Part shown: one piece after another, positions 63,852 to 64,000 of the stretch
How positions within the stretch are numbered: position 1 is the first letter of the stretch
Layout: each line of letters starts with the position of its first letter
Assembly: GCF_023015905.1 (NCBI RefSeq)
Contig: NZ_JALKBD010000004.1
Location: forward strand, 1-64,000
Reading direction: 5' to 3'
Length of the DNA: 64,000 bases
DNA from: Arenibacter sp. F20364
GTDB taxonomy: Bacteria; Bacteroidota; Bacteroidia; Flavobacteriales; Flavobacteriaceae
Notes under the pieces: generated by a model
Told to the model about the DNA's origin: nothing
What the model saw: only the letters and a program-made list of their open reading frames with translations
The model's database searches: none
Made by a program: the position numbers and the translations under genes

Positions 63852-64000
63852 TTGTTTAGGATATGATCTGTCAAATATATAAAATATTTGCAGTCACTGG
63901 TAAACCTCAATACTGCACTAGAACTTCTAACTCCTGACCTTATATCATATGATCTAAAGTTTGTCTAACATTTATCCCAAATTTTCCAATCTGTGGGTGG

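Overview
The window looks like a chromosome segment of a marine-type member of the Flavobacteriaceae (Bacteroidota). Supporting signs are TAnnTTTG -7 promoter elements, a 286-residue RpoD-type sigma factor beginning MRQLKITKQ, a type IX secretion (T9SS) C-terminal sorting domain, many short lipoprotein signals with the cysteine near residue 20, a CzcA pump fused to a TolC-like protein, and moderate-to-low GC. No rRNA, tRNA or CRISPR array was seen.

Layout. 0.2-3.8 kb: a DtxR-type metal regulator divergent from an operon of a di-haem lipoprotein, a Rieske lipoprotein and a beta-barrel porin, with a palindromic operator inside the operon promoter. 4.4-19.5 kb: a one-strand heavy-metal resistance island holding a CzcA-CzcC fusion, CzcB, a PII-like protein, two Fur regulators each followed by a SpoIIAA-like (STAS) protein, a zinc ribbon, a shortened bestrophin, a P1B-4 ATPase and a ZntA-type P1B-2 ATPase. 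20-31 kb: an accessory, decaying stretch with an MG2/plug-type surface protein, an IS1182-family relic, a two-domain glycosyltransferase, a Tn3-family transposase with one recognisable 38-bp end that interrupts another gene, a RAYT transposase remnant and REP-like repeats. 31-36 kb: secreted and surface proteins (Asp-box/T9SS protein, Fn3-like lipoprotein, collagen-like lipoprotein). 36.6-38.6 kb: a two-gene operon predicted to make phenylalanine or tyrosine in the periplasm (Tat-exported aminotransferase plus cyclohexadienyl-dehydratase-like lipoprotein). 39-46 kb: AhpD-like protein, TetR/lactonase-like pair, and a MacA-MacB-type efflux system. 46-64 kb: FadH-type reductase and a shrunken copy of its 3' end, small secreted proteins, a three-domain AraC regulator, a phytase-like lipoprotein, a sigma factor, a Tat-exported amine oxidase with a cytochrome c, a cupin-NTF2 protein beside a decayed relative and an AraC regulator, a propeller protein and an M13 peptidase.

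How it works together. The first 19.5 kb is devoted to metals: redox proteins at the cell surface under a DtxR-type repressor, then cytosol-to-periplasm P-type pumps and a periplasm-to-outside RND pump. The RND motif DFG-DG-E and the CPC and SPC ATPase motifs suggest Zn/Cd/Co-type divalent cations rather than Cu/Ag. Mobile-element relics and a recurrent AAAACGGCCGTTTT-type palindrome lie at the borders of these blocks, which suggests assembly by transposition. The most interesting items are the DtxR/di-haem/Rieske/porin operon, the Fur-STAS duplicated metal island, the periplasmic aromatic amino acid operon, and the DUF4242-cyclase-AraC fusion regulator.
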